DNA from: QNYZ01 sp964577615
GTDB lineage: Bacteria; Desulfobacterota; Desulfobacteria; Desulfobacterales; QNYZ01
Direction of reading: 5' to 3'
Assembly (NCBI GenBank): GCA_964577615.1
Contig: CAZNZW010000017.1
Location: 1-51,448, forward strand
DNA length: 51,448 nucleotides
Positions 1 to 9,294 of this stretch are shown here, piece after piece. The notes below the pieces were generated by a model that saw only the letters and a list, made by a program, of their open reading frames with translations, did not search any database and was not told the origin of the DNA. The position numbers and the translations under genes are program-made. Every line of letters starts with the position of its first letter. Position 1 is the first letter of the stretch.

Positions 1-249
1 GGCCAGGAGGCGATTTGCGTGGACACGCATGTTCACCGCATCAGCAACCGGATCGGCTATGTCGACACCCCGTCGCCCGAAAAAACCGAATTTGCCCTGC
101 GCGACAAACTCCCCCGCAAACACTGGGTGCAGTACAACGAGCTGCTGGTCGCCTTTGGCCAGGTGATCTGCCGCCCCGTCTCCCCCTGGTGCAGCCGATG
201 CCCGGTGGCAGAGATGTGTCCCCGGATCAACGTGGAAAAAACAAGGTAG
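1..249 (+). CDS. nth: Endonuclease III, C-terminal part (truncated by window start)
   Basis: This is the 3' end of a base-excision repair DNA glycosylase/AP lyase that removes oxidised pyrimidines. The reading frame is open from base 1, so the start lies outside the window. Visible are the VDTHVHRISNR segment, which holds the catalytic Asp region of the HhH-GPD fold, and the C-terminal four-cysteine iron-sulfur loop with the exact C-x6-C-x2-C-x5-C spacing (CRPVSPWCSRCPVAEMC). The stop TAG at 247-249 lies two bases from the end of the convergent receiver gene. MutY shares the same FeS loop, but no MutY C-terminal domain follows, which favours Nth. Confidence 0.9.
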   Translation, partial: GQEAICVDTHVHRISNRIGYVDTPSPEKTEFALRDKLPRKHWVQYNELLVAFGQVICRPVSPWCSRCPVAEMCPRINVEKTR

Positions 250-251
250 GC

Positions 252-635
252 TCAGGCGCCGGCCGCCGGGTCCGGCGGGCCGGATCTTTGTCCAGACATC
301 TGAATCAGGCGGTCTATATTCATCGGTTTTTCGATCACCCCCCGGACGCCCGCTGCCAGCGCCGCTTTCTCTATTTCGGCCGTGGCGTAGGCGGTCTGCA
401 GGATAATCCGTATTTCCGGATATTTCTCGTGGATGATGCCGGCCGCAGCCAACCCGTCGATTCCGGGAAGCATATAGTCGATAACAACCGCATCAAACGA
501 TTCCCGTGCCATCCTCCCCAGGGCGTCCTCGGCCGTTCGGACCGGTACCACCGTCAGACCCCGCATCTCCATCCGCGCGGCCATGATTTCGAGCAGGTCA
601 TCATCATCATCCAGTATTAACAGTTTCAGCGCCAT
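252..635 (-). CDS. Single-domain response regulator (receiver only)
   Basis: A 127-residue CheY-like receiver without an output domain. The acidic cluster near residues 9-13, phospho-acceptor Asp53 (VVIDYMLPG), Thr81 (LQTAYA) and Lys103 (IEKP) are all present, so it should accept phosphate. It is the last gene of a leftward set: receiver fusion (3201-4409), full kinase (1331-3103), degenerate kinase (651-1334), then this gene 15 bp later. It probably relays phosphate to another protein or acts as a phosphate sink. The residues after about 115 are low-complexity Gly/Pro/Ala. No cognate target is visible. Confidence 0.85.
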   Translation of the reverse strand: MALKLLILDDDDDLLEIMAARMEMRGLTVVPVRTAEDALGRMARESFDAVVIDYMLPGIDGLAAAGIIHEKYPEIRIILQTAYATAEIEKAALAAGVRGVIEKPMNIDRLIQMSGQRSGPPDPAAGA

Positions 636-650
636 CCCGGTTTTCCGGCC

Positions 651-1334
651 TCATGTATCCATTTTATGCGGCAGCTGAATCGTCAGACGCCCCGAATTAT
701 CGATCGTCACTTCAGCGCCCAGCCGGTCATATCCGACCGGCCGGATCTGTCCGGGGCGGATTCGGGCGGATGGCCCCGGCGCATCGGCTGCCGGATCAAA
801 CACAACGGCCGCGCCAGCGGCATCCGGCAGAACCGTTATCTCAACCGTACCGCCGGCGGCCATGCGTATCACCCGGTCCACACATTCCCAGATCAGCTGC
901 CGGAGAAGAAACGGGTCGCTTGTAATCGTCACCCGGCCGGCATCCGGACAAACAACCAGGCCGACCCGTTTATTTCCCGCCTTGCGGGCGGCAAGAGCAC
1001 AGACCGTGGCAACCGTATCGGTGAGATCCAGGGGAACAACCGCCTCATCCATGCAATGCCCCACCTGATTCAACCGCCTGACCGTTTCGTCCGCCCGGTT
1101 CACCTGACGCTGAATTTTATCCGCTATCCGCCCGGCCCGGTCGGGATCCACGGGGGATTTTCCACCGGCCATCATCGATAAATCCTTCAGTAACCCGGCA
1201 TTTTCATTGATAATCGCAAGAATATTTTTTATGTCATGGGAAAGCAGGGCGGTGACTTCACCGAGAAACCGGACGCCCGGCCGGTCATCCTTTTCCCCGT
1301 CATTGCTCCGGGAGGCCACCGGGTCATCTGTCAT
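651..1334 (-). CDS. Degenerate histidine kinase / phosphotransfer-like protein
   Basis: A 227-residue protein with a recognisable HisKA-type H-box (LLSHDIKNILAIINENAG, His33). The region where an ATPase domain should follow has no convincing N-box: the aligned segment LLRQLIWECVDRVIRMA lacks the Asn residues, and no G1 or G2 glycine motif is present. It also has no sensor domain or membrane segment. The start codon overlaps the stop of the upstream kinase by 4 bp (ATGA), implying translational coupling. It resembles a ChpT-style histidine phosphotransfer protein or a dimerising pseudokinase more than an active kinase. The H-box resembles that of the upstream kinase (INEKSGLINDL), so it may derive from a duplication. 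Function is inferred. Confidence 0.6.
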   Translation of the reverse strand: MTDDPVASRSNDGEKDDRPGVRFLGEVTALLSHDIKNILAIINENAGLLKDLSMMAGGKSPVDPDRAGRIADKIQRQVNRADETVRRLNQVGHCMDEAVVPLDLTDTVATVCALAARKAGNKRVGLVVCPDAGRVTITSDPFLLRQLIWECVDRVIRMAAGGTVEITVLPDAAGAAVVFDPAADAPGPSARIRPGQIRPVGYDRLGAEVTIDNSGRLTIQLPHKMDT

Positions 1335-3103
1335 GGCAGTGCCTTTCCTGAATCATCCGAAACGTCGTCCCTCCGGCGATCTTTGTTGATGTCGACAGGC
1401 AAAAGGACGATGAATGCGGCCCCTTTCCCCGGCTCGCTGTCAATGCGGATCCGCCCCCGCAGCCGGGAGACGAGGCCATAGGTAACCGACAACCCCAGGC
1501 CGGTGCCCGACGCATGGGGGGTTGAAGAAAAAAAAGGCTCAAATACCCGTTTCTGTTCTTCGGGCGCAATACCCGGCCCGGTATCTGTAAAGGTGATGGA
1601 CACCTGACCCGGTGCGCTGTTTTTTACCACGATATCCAGCCGGCCGCCGCTGGCCATGGCCCCGAACGCATTGTTGATGATGTTCAGAAAAATCTGCTGG
1701 AGGCTGTTTTTATCACTGATCACCACCGGTGTCTTTTCCGGCACCTGAATACGGATATAGATTCCGGATGATTCCGCCTCTTCTTCCATGAACGCCACCA
1801 GATCGTACAATACCCGCTGGATATCCACGGGCTGCGGCCGGATTTCCCGATAGCGGCCGAAATCGATCAGCCGGCCGGTTATTTTTCCGATCCGCCGGGC
1901 GGAATGGCGGATATCGTCGACCAGGCCGACCAGTTTTTCATGCAGGGGGTCGGGGTCGCTTTGAAGAAGCAGGTCGTTTATCAGCCCGCTCTTTTCATTG
2001 ATAATGGCCACCGGATTGTTGATCTCGTGCCCCACGCCGGCCGACAGCCTTCCCAGGGCGGCCATTTTATTGGCATATTCCACCTTGTGCAGTTCCCTGA
2101 TCCGCTTCTGGTCCGACGCGTGAATCCGGTTGACCAGATATGTGGCCATCCCCAGGACCATCAGCAGGATCGCGGCAACACTGATGCCGAGAAAAATCCA
2201 GAATTTGATTTTCAGCTGCCGCCACCCGGCCATCCGTTTATTTTTATCAAAAACCGTCATCACAATCAGGGCCGTGTCGGGCACGCCGGCCAGGCCGACG
2301 ATCAACGGCATCCCGTTTTTGGCTGTGGTTTCCATAACGCGGGAATCTGTTGACACAGCGGGAATATCAAAGGGGACGCGCCGGGGCGGGGGTCCGAAAA
2401 ACCGGGATCGTGTCTGGAGCACGCCGGATTGATTGACGAGAAAGACATCCCCCGCCGGGGCCACATCCAGCGTTGACATCAGTTTTTCAAACGGCTTGAT
2501 GGCCACGGTGGCCCGAAGAACAAAAAAGCGCCCGGATGCCGCCCGGCTGCGAACGGCCATGACGAGAAACCGGCCCGGGCGCTGGCCCGGCTGGAGGTCG
2601 CCGACATAATATCCCCGGGTGATCACCATTTTAAAACAGGGCTCATTACAATAGGTATATGGCGCCGGCGGCCGGCCCGGCCCGGCATAAGCCAGCAGCC
2701 TGCCGTCTTCGGCCACCACCGCCAGGTCCTCAAACCCGCCGATACCGGATTTGAGATTTTTCAGTATCGCGGCCAGACGCCGGCGGCCGCTCAGGTCGGA
2801 CAGGGTATTATCCTTTAAAACAAACTCCATGACGGATCGACGCTCGGAGACAAAAAACGACACCGACCGCCAGATCCCGGACAGTTCCTGGCGGGTCTGG
2901 AGGTCGGCCGCCCGGCGGATATCCGCGCGGGTCAGCCGGTAGTTGACCACACTCAGAATAAACAGGGGAGCCAGGGCGACAATGGTCGTCAGGATGACCA
3001 TGCGCCACCATTTGCGCCGGAAACTGAACAGGCTCTGGTGGGGACCGGTGGCCACATCCTCGTAGTTCCAGAACGTCGGCCGGAGTGTATCGATAAACGA
3101 CAT
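1331..3103 (-). CDS. Membrane sensor histidine kinase
   Basis: A transmembrane sensor kinase of about 590 residues. Counted from an in-frame TTG at 3118, a first hydrophobic helix lies near residues 40-60. An extracytoplasmic Cache-like region follows (about 62-300), then a second helix near 306-330. The H-box is GVGHEINNP (His364), the N-box LQQIFLNIINNAFGAM (about 475-490), with G1 TDTGPGIAPEE and G2 GTGLGLS. All catalytic motifs are intact. The H-box asparagines place it with NtrB/ZraS-type kinases. I prefer ATG 3103 over the upstream TTG. It is the functional kinase of this operon; the signal is unknown. It overlaps the next gene by 4 bp. Confidence 0.87.
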   Translation of the reverse strand: MSFIDTLRPTFWNYEDVATGPHQSLFSFRRKWWRMVILTTIVALAPLFILSVVNYRLTRADIRRAADLQTRQELSGIWRSVSFFVSERRSVMEFVLKDNTLSDLSGRRRLAAILKNLKSGIGGFEDLAVVAEDGRLLAYAGPGRPPAPYTYCNEPCFKMVITRGYYVGDLQPGQRPGRFLVMAVRSRAASGRFFVLRATVAIKPFEKLMSTLDVAPAGDVFLVNQSGVLQTRSRFFGPPPRRVPFDIPAVSTDSRVMETTAKNGMPLIVGLAGVPDTALIVMTVFDKNKRMAGWRQLKIKFWIFLGISVAAILLMVLGMATYLVNRIHASDQKRIRELHKVEYANKMAALGRLSAGVGHEINNPVAIINEKSGLINDLLLQSDPDPLHEKLVGLVDDIRHSARRIGKITGRLIDFGRYREIRPQPVDIQRVLYDLVAFMEEEAESSGIYIRIQVPEKTPVVISDKNSLQQIFLNIINNAFGAMASGGRLDIVVKNSAPGQVSITFTDTGPGIAPEEQKRVFEPFFSSTPHASGTGLGLSVTYGLVSRLRGRIRIDSEPGKGAAFIVLLPVDINKDRRRDDVSDDSGKALP

Positions 3104-3200
3104 TGTCCGTGTTCGCAAAAATAGGGTTAAAAGAATCGGGGCCCCAAAGGGGCGGTATCCGCCTGCGGGATTCTGCAGAGACCGAATCCGGTCACAGATT

Positions 3201-4409
3201 TTACCGCGCCCGGACGGCGTCCCCGGCCTGCCGGATCACCCGGGTGAGCGCCTCTATCTCGACCGGTTTCTGCAGGTAGGCAAACGCGCCCATGTTCAGG
3301 CACACCTCTCTGTCTTTATCTGACCCGTGCCCGGTCAGAACGATCACAGCGGTTTCGGGCCGGGTTTTCCGGACCCGGCGCAATACTTCCATTCCGCCGA
3401 TGCCGGGCATTTTCAGGTCGACAATGATTATTTCCGGTTTGTCCTTTTCAATCACGGCCAGCGCCGAGTGCCCGTTGTGGACGACAGCGACACATATATC
3501 CCGGAGCATCAGCCGCTCCGCCAGGGTGGTGACAAATTCACTTTCATCGTCAACCAGCAAAACCCGCGCCCGTGATGTGAAATGAATCTGTCGATACACC
3601 GGGGCGCTGCTATCATTGGTTCTGAATGTGACGGCAACACGGTTGACGCCCGCCACGGCTGCCACAATCTCCCGCAGATCCGCCGCCAGACGCCGGCGCG
3701 CCATCGCGTGGCGGTCAACGGTCAGGGTGACGTCGCCCTTTCTGACCGCCACCGCCACGGGGTGCCCGTGAGCCACCAGAAGGCTTTCGATCCGGGCCGC
3801 CAGCCTGAAATCCGCCACCGCCTGTTTTGACGAAGGGGTCGGGCGACGCCCGGACCGGGCCGCCGCCTGAACAATGGCGGCGACAGCGGCCGCCGGCGGC
3901 TGGCGATCCATGGCAATTACCCTGTCAAACAAAGACGGGTCCCAGGGATCGCTGACATTAAACCGGGACCGGACCCAGGCCGCTTTGTCCGCGTCGGTAC
4001 GGATGATGGTTTCGATCGCCGTTTTTTCCGGCACCCCGGCATCGGCAGCCACCCGAACCCGGTGGTGTCGGCCGGCTACCAGGCACACGCGCAGACAGTG
4101 GGACACCGCCCGTGGAACCAGCAGGGCGGTATTTCCCCGGATCACCAGGGGCGCATCGTTGAGCCGATCAGCCAGCGCCTGTCTGAGATGGGCGGTGGCC
4201 GCTTCTTTCTCCCGGGTAACAGGATCAAACACCGAGGCGTCCGCTGAAAATGCCCGCCGGATCTGACGCGCATCCCACCCGGACTGTTGCGCGGCGGCCC
4301 GGACAATCTCCGCATCGCCGATCACCGGCACCTGCGCGGCTGCCGCAATCTGGCGGCTGACCTTTTCTTTTTGACAGAACCGGCCGCCGAACATTGCGAT
4401 TACCGCCAT
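3201..4409 (-). CDS. Cytidylate-kinase-like / BON-like / receiver fusion protein
   Basis: A 402-residue composite protein, first gene of the leftward signalling operon. The N-terminal ~200 residues resemble the cytidylate-kinase-like family, starting MAVIAMFGGRF, but no clean P-loop is seen, so it is probably catalytically dead. Residues ~205-265 look BON-like (two amphipathic helices and strands, RLAARIESLLVAHGHPV). The C-terminal ~120 residues are a complete receiver: DDE cluster, Asp in IIIVDLKMPG, Thr in VLTGHGS, Lys in QKPV. The output is therefore N-terminal to the receiver. Kinase-like/receiver fusions occur in Desulfobacterota, but their role is unknown. Confidence 0.7.
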   Translation of the reverse strand: MAVIAMFGGRFCQKEKVSRQIAAAAQVPVIGDAEIVRAAAQQSGWDARQIRRAFSADASVFDPVTREKEAATAHLRQALADRLNDAPLVIRGNTALLVPRAVSHCLRVCLVAGRHHRVRVAADAGVPEKTAIETIIRTDADKAAWVRSRFNVSDPWDPSLFDRVIAMDRQPPAAAVAAIVQAAARSGRRPTPSSKQAVADFRLAARIESLLVAHGHPVAVAVRKGDVTLTVDRHAMARRRLAADLREIVAAVAGVNRVAVTFRTNDSSAPVYRQIHFTSRARVLLVDDESEFVTTLAERLMLRDICVAVVHNGHSALAVIEKDKPEIIIVDLKMPGIGGMEVLRRVRKTRPETAVIVLTGHGSDKDREVCLNMGAFAYLQKPVEIEALTRVIRQAGDAVRAR

Positions 4410-4547
4410 CGTCCAGGACCCCGCTGCCTGCCGTTTTTCATTGGATTGGGTTGATTATATCCGACGTGTTCCTGTATGCTTCGGTCACACATAGCTGATT
4501 TCTATTTTTAATGGGGTGATAAGTCAACAAATAACGAGTTGATACAA

Positions 4548-5789
4548 ATGAAGAAGCCGGAAAAAGCCCGCCTGCTGGCGCGTCTGAAAAAGAGCCGTTT
4601 CAATGTACCGGATTTTATCTACGTGCCCCCGGAGGATTTCAGCGCCAAACGCTTTACCGCCCTGAAACGCTTCCTTGACAAACACCGCCGCAGCTTCAAG
4701 GTCATCGCCCGCAGCGCGCACCCGGCCGAGGAGTTTTACAAGGGCGGCACCTTTACTTCCCTGGAAACCTACGCCGATATCGACGGGGTTGTTTTTGCCC
4801 GTAAAAAGATGATCAAATCACTGGACACATCGTGTCAACTGTCGATTTTGAGACAGCAGCGGTTTTCCGGCACACCGGATATCGATCCGGATCAGATGGG
4901 GGTTATTGTCATGCCCTTTATCGAGGGGACGTCGGTGATGGCCAAACAGATCCGGGGCCGCTGGGAATTCGGTTTCTGCCGCAACCGGTCCAGCCGGGTC
5001 CAGGAAGAGCCCTATATCACCACAACCCCCGGCAACCGGCACCTGATCGACATCTCGGAAAATATCGAGAAAGAACTCGCGTTCCGCTGTGAAATCGAAT
5101 TTATCCTTTCCAGAGACAATCAGATTTACGTGGTTCAGGCCAAGGATATTTCCGGGATTGAACTGCTGGAAGAAAAAGAAACCCGGCGGGCCATCAAAAT
5201 GGACGGTATCCGCCGGGTCCGGGTGTGCCGCAGTTATCGCGAACGGCCCGTTTATCTCATGGATATGCAGGCTGTCTACATGCGCGTTATCGGCCTTTGT
5301 GAAGATATGATACTGCCCGATCTCCCGGCCGGCACGCCCCCCGGCGTCACCATCGAAGATATACTCGAGGAAATCCGGCTTTTTGAACAGAAGATGATTG
5401 AATTCGCCCTCATGCACCAGCGCTTCGGGGTGATCGGGCTGTGCCTGAAACCACCCGAATTTCTATATCAGGTGGTGAACCACTATCTCGATGATCTGCC
5501 GGATCGCCAGCACCCGCTGTCCAACGCCCTGAACCGCAACCTGTACGCCGTGGATGCCTTTCTGGCCGAAGCCGACACACTGATTACCAAAGACCGCATT
5601 CACCTGAGCCTCTGCGGCCACGACGCTTACGGGGTCGATACGGTGCGCAATCCCCTGTGGTCGGTTTACTGGCACAATGAGCGGGAAAAGGAAGTTCTCG
5701 CCCGTTTCAAGACGCTGGGATTTACCACTGGAGATACGGTGGGTATCGACATCGAAGCCGATGGCAAGCCTCTGGTGTACCGTTTATAA
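4548..5789 (+). CDS. PEP/pyruvate-binding (PPDK N-terminal-like) ATP-grasp protein
   Basis: A 413-residue protein similar to the nucleotide-binding N-terminal domain of PEP synthase and pyruvate phosphate dikinase. Support comes from the VIARSAHPAEEFYKGGTF segment (ATP-grasp lid region), MGVIVMPFIEGTSVMA, and the acidic CEIEFILSRDNQIYVVQAKD strand that normally binds Mg-ATP. The phosphohistidine swivel domain and the PEP/pyruvate barrel are absent, so it is not a full dikinase. After ~residue 220 it has a C-terminal part that I do not recognise. ATG 4548, with GAG nine bases upstream, is preferred over TTG 4539. It is transcribed divergently from the signalling operon and converges on the helicase gene. 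Confidence 0.65.
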   Translation: MKKPEKARLLARLKKSRFNVPDFIYVPPEDFSAKRFTALKRFLDKHRRSFKVIARSAHPAEEFYKGGTFTSLETYADIDGVVFARKKMIKSLDTSCQLSILRQQRFSGTPDIDPDQMGVIVMPFIEGTSVMAKQIRGRWEFGFCRNRSSRVQEEPYITTTPGNRHLIDISENIEKELAFRCEIEFILSRDNQIYVVQAKDISGIELLEEKETRRAIKMDGIRRVRVCRSYRERPVYLMDMQAVYMRVIGLCEDMILPDLPAGTPPGVTIEDILEEIRLFEQKMIEFALMHQRFGVIGLCLKPPEFLYQVVNHYLDDLPDRQHPLSNALNRNLYAVDAFLAEADTLITKDRIHLSLCGHDAYGVDTVRNPLWSVYWHNEREKEVLARFKTLGFTTGDTVGIDIEADGKPLVYRL

Positions 5790-5816
5790 CCGGCCCGGAT
5801 AGCCCGCTGTCCGCGT

Positions 5817-8800
5817 CTATGTGTCTGAAAAAAGAGACAGTTGAACGTGGCGTCTCTTTTTGGAGGTATTCTGGCGTTCATCCAGCAGATCCGCCGTAAT
5901 GGCCTGTATAAAAGGTGATATTTCCCGTTTTGTCTGCTTTCCGTACTGATTCCGTTTTTTCGCCCAGGTAAAGAACAGCTTGTCGCCGGCCCGGGTGATG
6001 CCCACATAAAACAGGCGCCGCTCTTCGTCCAGGTCGGCTTTTTCGTCCGGTTTGCGATGAAACGGAATCAACCCGTTTTCACACCCGGCAATAAAAACAA
6101 CCGGAAACTCGAGGCCCTTGGCCGCATGCAGGGTGATCAGCGTAACGGCCCGGGCCTTTTCCTGATAGGCGTCCGTATCACTTTCAAGGGCCAGGTCCGC
6201 GAGAAACGCCGCCGTATCATCTGAAAACATTCCGGACCGGGTGATCATCCGGTCCAGATCTCCGTCCGGGGCGGACATATCGTCGTCGGTCAGGGAAAAA
6301 TGGTCGACCAGGAAGGCGATTTTTTCCGAAACATCCATCGGTTCCAGACGGCCCTGCAGGGTCTGCAGGTGGCGAATCATCTGGTCCAGCCGCCGCTGGC
6401 GCGCCCGTGTCATCGTTTCAACGGGACGAATACGGGCCTGTCGAAACGCCGGCCAGGGGGCCAGATGCCGGGCGAGGGCCCATTTTTTGAAATCATCCAG
6501 CGTTTTTCGGCCCGGGGCGGCGTCAAACAGGGGCCGAACGGCTTCGATATCCCGGAACAGCGGCCGGCCCGCCAGAACTGCCAGCAGCGCGGCCACCTGA
6601 TTCACCGCCAGGCTGTGTCTGCGCCGGCGGACCGTCTGGCAGGGCAGGCCTGTTTTCCGGAACACATCGGCCAGAATCTCTCCCTGGCGACGGGTGCGAA
6701 AAAGAACCGCGATATCTTCAAATCCATATCCGCCAACCTCGCTGCCGGTGCGGTTAAGGTCCACATCATGATAGCCGCGCCCGCCGATCAGCTGAACGAT
6801 TTTCCGGGCAATGGTCGCGGCCTCGCCCGATTCGGTGGCGCAGGCAGACACCCCGGCCTGCGGCGCCCCGCGCCGCCCGGAATAAATCCGTTCAGTCGAT
6901 TGATTTTCTTCCTTTTTACCGGCCCGGATCACCTGGGCCGAGACCTTTAATATGGTTTCAACCGACCGGTAATTGCGGGTCAGGCGGACCTGTTCGGCCT
7001 GGGGAAAATCTTCTGAAAACCGCTGAAAAAACCCGCGGTCCGATCCACGGAACCCATAGATGGACTGATCCGGATCGCCGATCACGCACAGGCCCCGGCC
7101 GTTTTCCGACGCCAGCGCCCGCATCAGCCGGTACTGCGCCGCATTGATATCCTGATATTCGTCGACAAACAGGTATTCAAAATGGCGCAGGGCTTCCTGC
7201 CGCCGGGCGGGTCCGGCTTCCATCAGCCGGACGGCGTTAACGATAAGGTCATCGAAATCCAATACATCGAGGGTTTTTAATATGCCCTGGTAGGCCGCAA
7301 AAACCGCCGCTGTCCATGGATCGGTCTCTTTTCCAGGTTCCGATCCAGGTTCCGATCCGGTATTTCCGGCCGGTTCGATCCGCTGTTTGATCATCGAGAT
7401 CCGGTGCCCGGCCGCGCGCGGGGTCCGGCGGTTTCGGCCATTTTTTTCGGAGGTATTTTTTTTGTCTGACGGGCGGCCATTTTCCGATCCCCCGATCTTT
7501 TCCGATATCAGCGCGATCGCATCTGTAATCAGAGCCTCTCGATCCGCTTCTGTGATGACCGTCAGCGCTCTGTCGGGAAATTGTCGCTGCAGCCGGTCAA
7601 GGCAAAAGGCATGAAAAGTGGCCACCACCGGCAGATCCTCCGGGGCGGGGAGCTTTTTTTTCAGCCGGCGGCGCATTTCTTCCGCCGCCTTGTTGGTGAA
7701 CGTGACCGCCAGAATCCGGCGGGGAGGGACCTTTTTTTCCCGGATCAGATACGCGATGCGACGTGTAATCGTCATGGTTTTCCCGGTCCCCGGCCCGGCA
7801 ACGATAACCAGCGGCCGATCGTCGTGTCGGACGATCGCCTGCTGGGCCGGATTTAAAGACACCGCCGCTTTTTTATTCTTTGGCGGGCCGGGCCGGGCCG
7901 GAGTTGCCACGAAAGGTGATGCGGGTAACCGCCGCTTCCGCCGGGGTTTCGCGACCATTTCGGCGTCGCTGAAAAGCGCCCGTTGTCCGATCAGCCGCGC
8001 CTTTTCATCCTCCCCGAAAAACCGGATCGTACCGAATTCGCCGTCATAACCGCCGGCCAGTTTGATCTTTTTCCGGCGCATGCGGTGAATGGCTTCTCCA
8101 AGAAGAGGAATACCCGTCTTTTTTTCAATGGTCTCGGCGGGCAGGTCGAGGAGGATCGAAAATTCGTCTCCCAGGGTTGAAATGCAGCGTTGATAGGCGG
8201 TTTGAACTTTTTTTGATTTCACGCCGACGGTGAGAATCTGCGAGAGAATATCCATCAGGGGAATGACGCTGTGATACGGGTGCGCCCCGGCCGGCCGGCG
8301 GCCCATCGGGTGATCCGCCAGTTTTTCGACCCGGTATGAAACGCCCACGGTCACCGGCTTGCCGCATGCCGGACATTGCCCTTCCGCGGCCATCGTCTCG
8401 GCCGGCGTCAGCCGGACGCGGCATTTCCGGTGACCGTCGAGATGATACTTGCCCTCTTCAGGAAAAAATTCCAGTGTGCCTTTAAAGAGATCGGGATCAC
8501 CGGTCTTCAGGGCTTTGCGCATGGCATCAAAGGACAGCTCCGTATCAAACAGGGTGGCTTCCCGGCCCAGTTTCATGGGGGAATGGGCATCCGAATTGGA
8601 AACCAGCGTCATCCGGTCGAGGTTGGACACCCGCCAGTTCATCGGCGGATCCGACGACAGGCCGGTCTCCACGGCAAAAATGTGATCACTTAAATCCCCG
8701 AAGCAGGCCTCTACCGAATCAAAACCCGATCGGGAGCCGAGCATGGAAAACCAGGGCGTCCAGATATGGGCCGGAATAAACACCGCTTTTTCGGATGTTT

Positions 8801-9257
8801 CAAGCAGCATTTCCAGCATATCCCGGGCATCCAGCCCGAGAATGGGGCGACCATCGGACCTTATGTTTCCGATGCGGTCCAGCGCATCACTGAACCGGTC
8901 GGCCGCAGCCATGTCCGGCAACAGGATCAGGTTGTGATTTTTCCTGGTTTTGCCGTCTTTTTTATAGATATTACTGATTTCCGTTGTCAGCAGAAAGCGG
9001 ACGCCCTGTTGACAGGTGGGCGGCACCTGCCGGTCACATGCTTTTTCAATCTCCCTTTTAAGCCGGTACAGCCCCGGTTCGGCGGCAACCAGTTTTTCCT
9101 TTAATTCACTCCGCCACCCCGGATGGATCGCATCCCCCGTGCCCACCACGGCGATTCCTTTTTTCCGGGCGGCGATATACATGTTTTCAAGATCCGAATT
9201 TCTGGCCGTCGCAATGGAAAATCTGGAATGAACATGCAGATCCGCAATTAATTTCAT
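5817..9257 (-). CDS. PHP-domain phosphoesterase fused to UvrD/PcrA-type helicase
   Basis: A 1146-residue two-part enzyme. Residues ~1-430 are a PHP-type metal-dependent phosphoesterase: DLHVHSRFS at residue 6, GTGDAIHPGW, SNSDAHSP near 220, and a zinc-ribbon-like CPACGK near 295. Residues ~465-1146 are a superfamily 1A DNA helicase: Walker A GPGTGKT (~488), motif Ia TFTNKAAEEMRRR, DEYQD (~699), GDPDQSIYGFRG, and motif VI FYVGITRAGDKLFF. A charged, repetitive linker (~585-645) interrupts the helicase. The likely role is DNA repair or fork processing with an attached nuclease or phosphatase. The fusion partner is the family often annotated as an uncharacterised PHP protein. It lies divergent to the rdgC-like gene. 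Confidence 0.88.
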   Translation of the reverse strand: MKLIADLHVHSRFSIATARNSDLENMYIAARKKGIAVVGTGDAIHPGWRSELKEKLVAAEPGLYRLKREIEKACDRQVPPTCQQGVRFLLTTEISNIYKKDGKTRKNHNLILLPDMAAADRFSDALDRIGNIRSDGRPILGLDARDMLEMLLETSEKAVFIPAHIWTPWFSMLGSRSGFDSVEACFGDLSDHIFAVETGLSSDPPMNWRVSNLDRMTLVSNSDAHSPMKLGREATLFDTELSFDAMRKALKTGDPDLFKGTLEFFPEEGKYHLDGHRKCRVRLTPAETMAAEGQCPACGKPVTVGVSYRVEKLADHPMGRRPAGAHPYHSVIPLMDILSQILTVGVKSKKVQTAYQRCISTLGDEFSILLDLPAETIEKKTGIPLLGEAIHRMRRKKIKLAGGYDGEFGTIRFFGEDEKARLIGQRALFSDAEMVAKPRRKRRLPASPFVATPARPGPPKNKKAAVSLNPAQQAIVRHDDRPLVIVAGPGTGKTMTITRRIAYLIREKKVPPRRILAVTFTNKAAEEMRRRLKKKLPAPEDLPVVATFHAFCLDRLQRQFPDRALTVITEADREALITDAIALISEKIGGSENGRPSDKKNTSEKNGRNRRTPRAAGHRISMIKQRIEPAGNTGSEPGSEPGKETDPWTAAVFAAYQGILKTLDVLDFDDLIVNAVRLMEAGPARRQEALRHFEYLFVDEYQDINAAQYRLMRALASENGRGLCVIGDPDQSIYGFRGSDRGFFQRFSEDFPQAEQVRLTRNYRSVETILKVSAQVIRAGKKEENQSTERIYSGRRGAPQAGVSACATESGEAATIARKIVQLIGGRGYHDVDLNRTGSEVGGYGFEDIAVLFRTRRQGEILADVFRKTGLPCQTVRRRRHSLAVNQVAALLAVLAGRPLFRDIEAVRPLFDAAPGRKTLDDFKKWALARHLAPWPAFRQARIRPVETMTRARQRRLDQMIRHLQTLQGRLEPMDVSEKIAFLVDHFSLTDDDMSAPDGDLDRMITRSGMFSDDTAAFLADLALESDTDAYQEKARAVTLITLHAAKGLEFPVVFIAGCENGLIPFHRKPDEKADLDEERRLFYVGITRAGDKLFFTWAKKRNQYGKQTKREISPFIQAITADLLDERQNTSKKRRHVQLSLFSDT

Positions 9258-9294
9258 ACGATTGACCGCCTTCCCCGGCTTGCCGGTTTCTCGT

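Noticed and set aside
4441..4500. TATAAT-like element upstream of the signalling operon
   Set aside because: On the minus strand a TATAAT is visible, but no -35 at a suitable distance.
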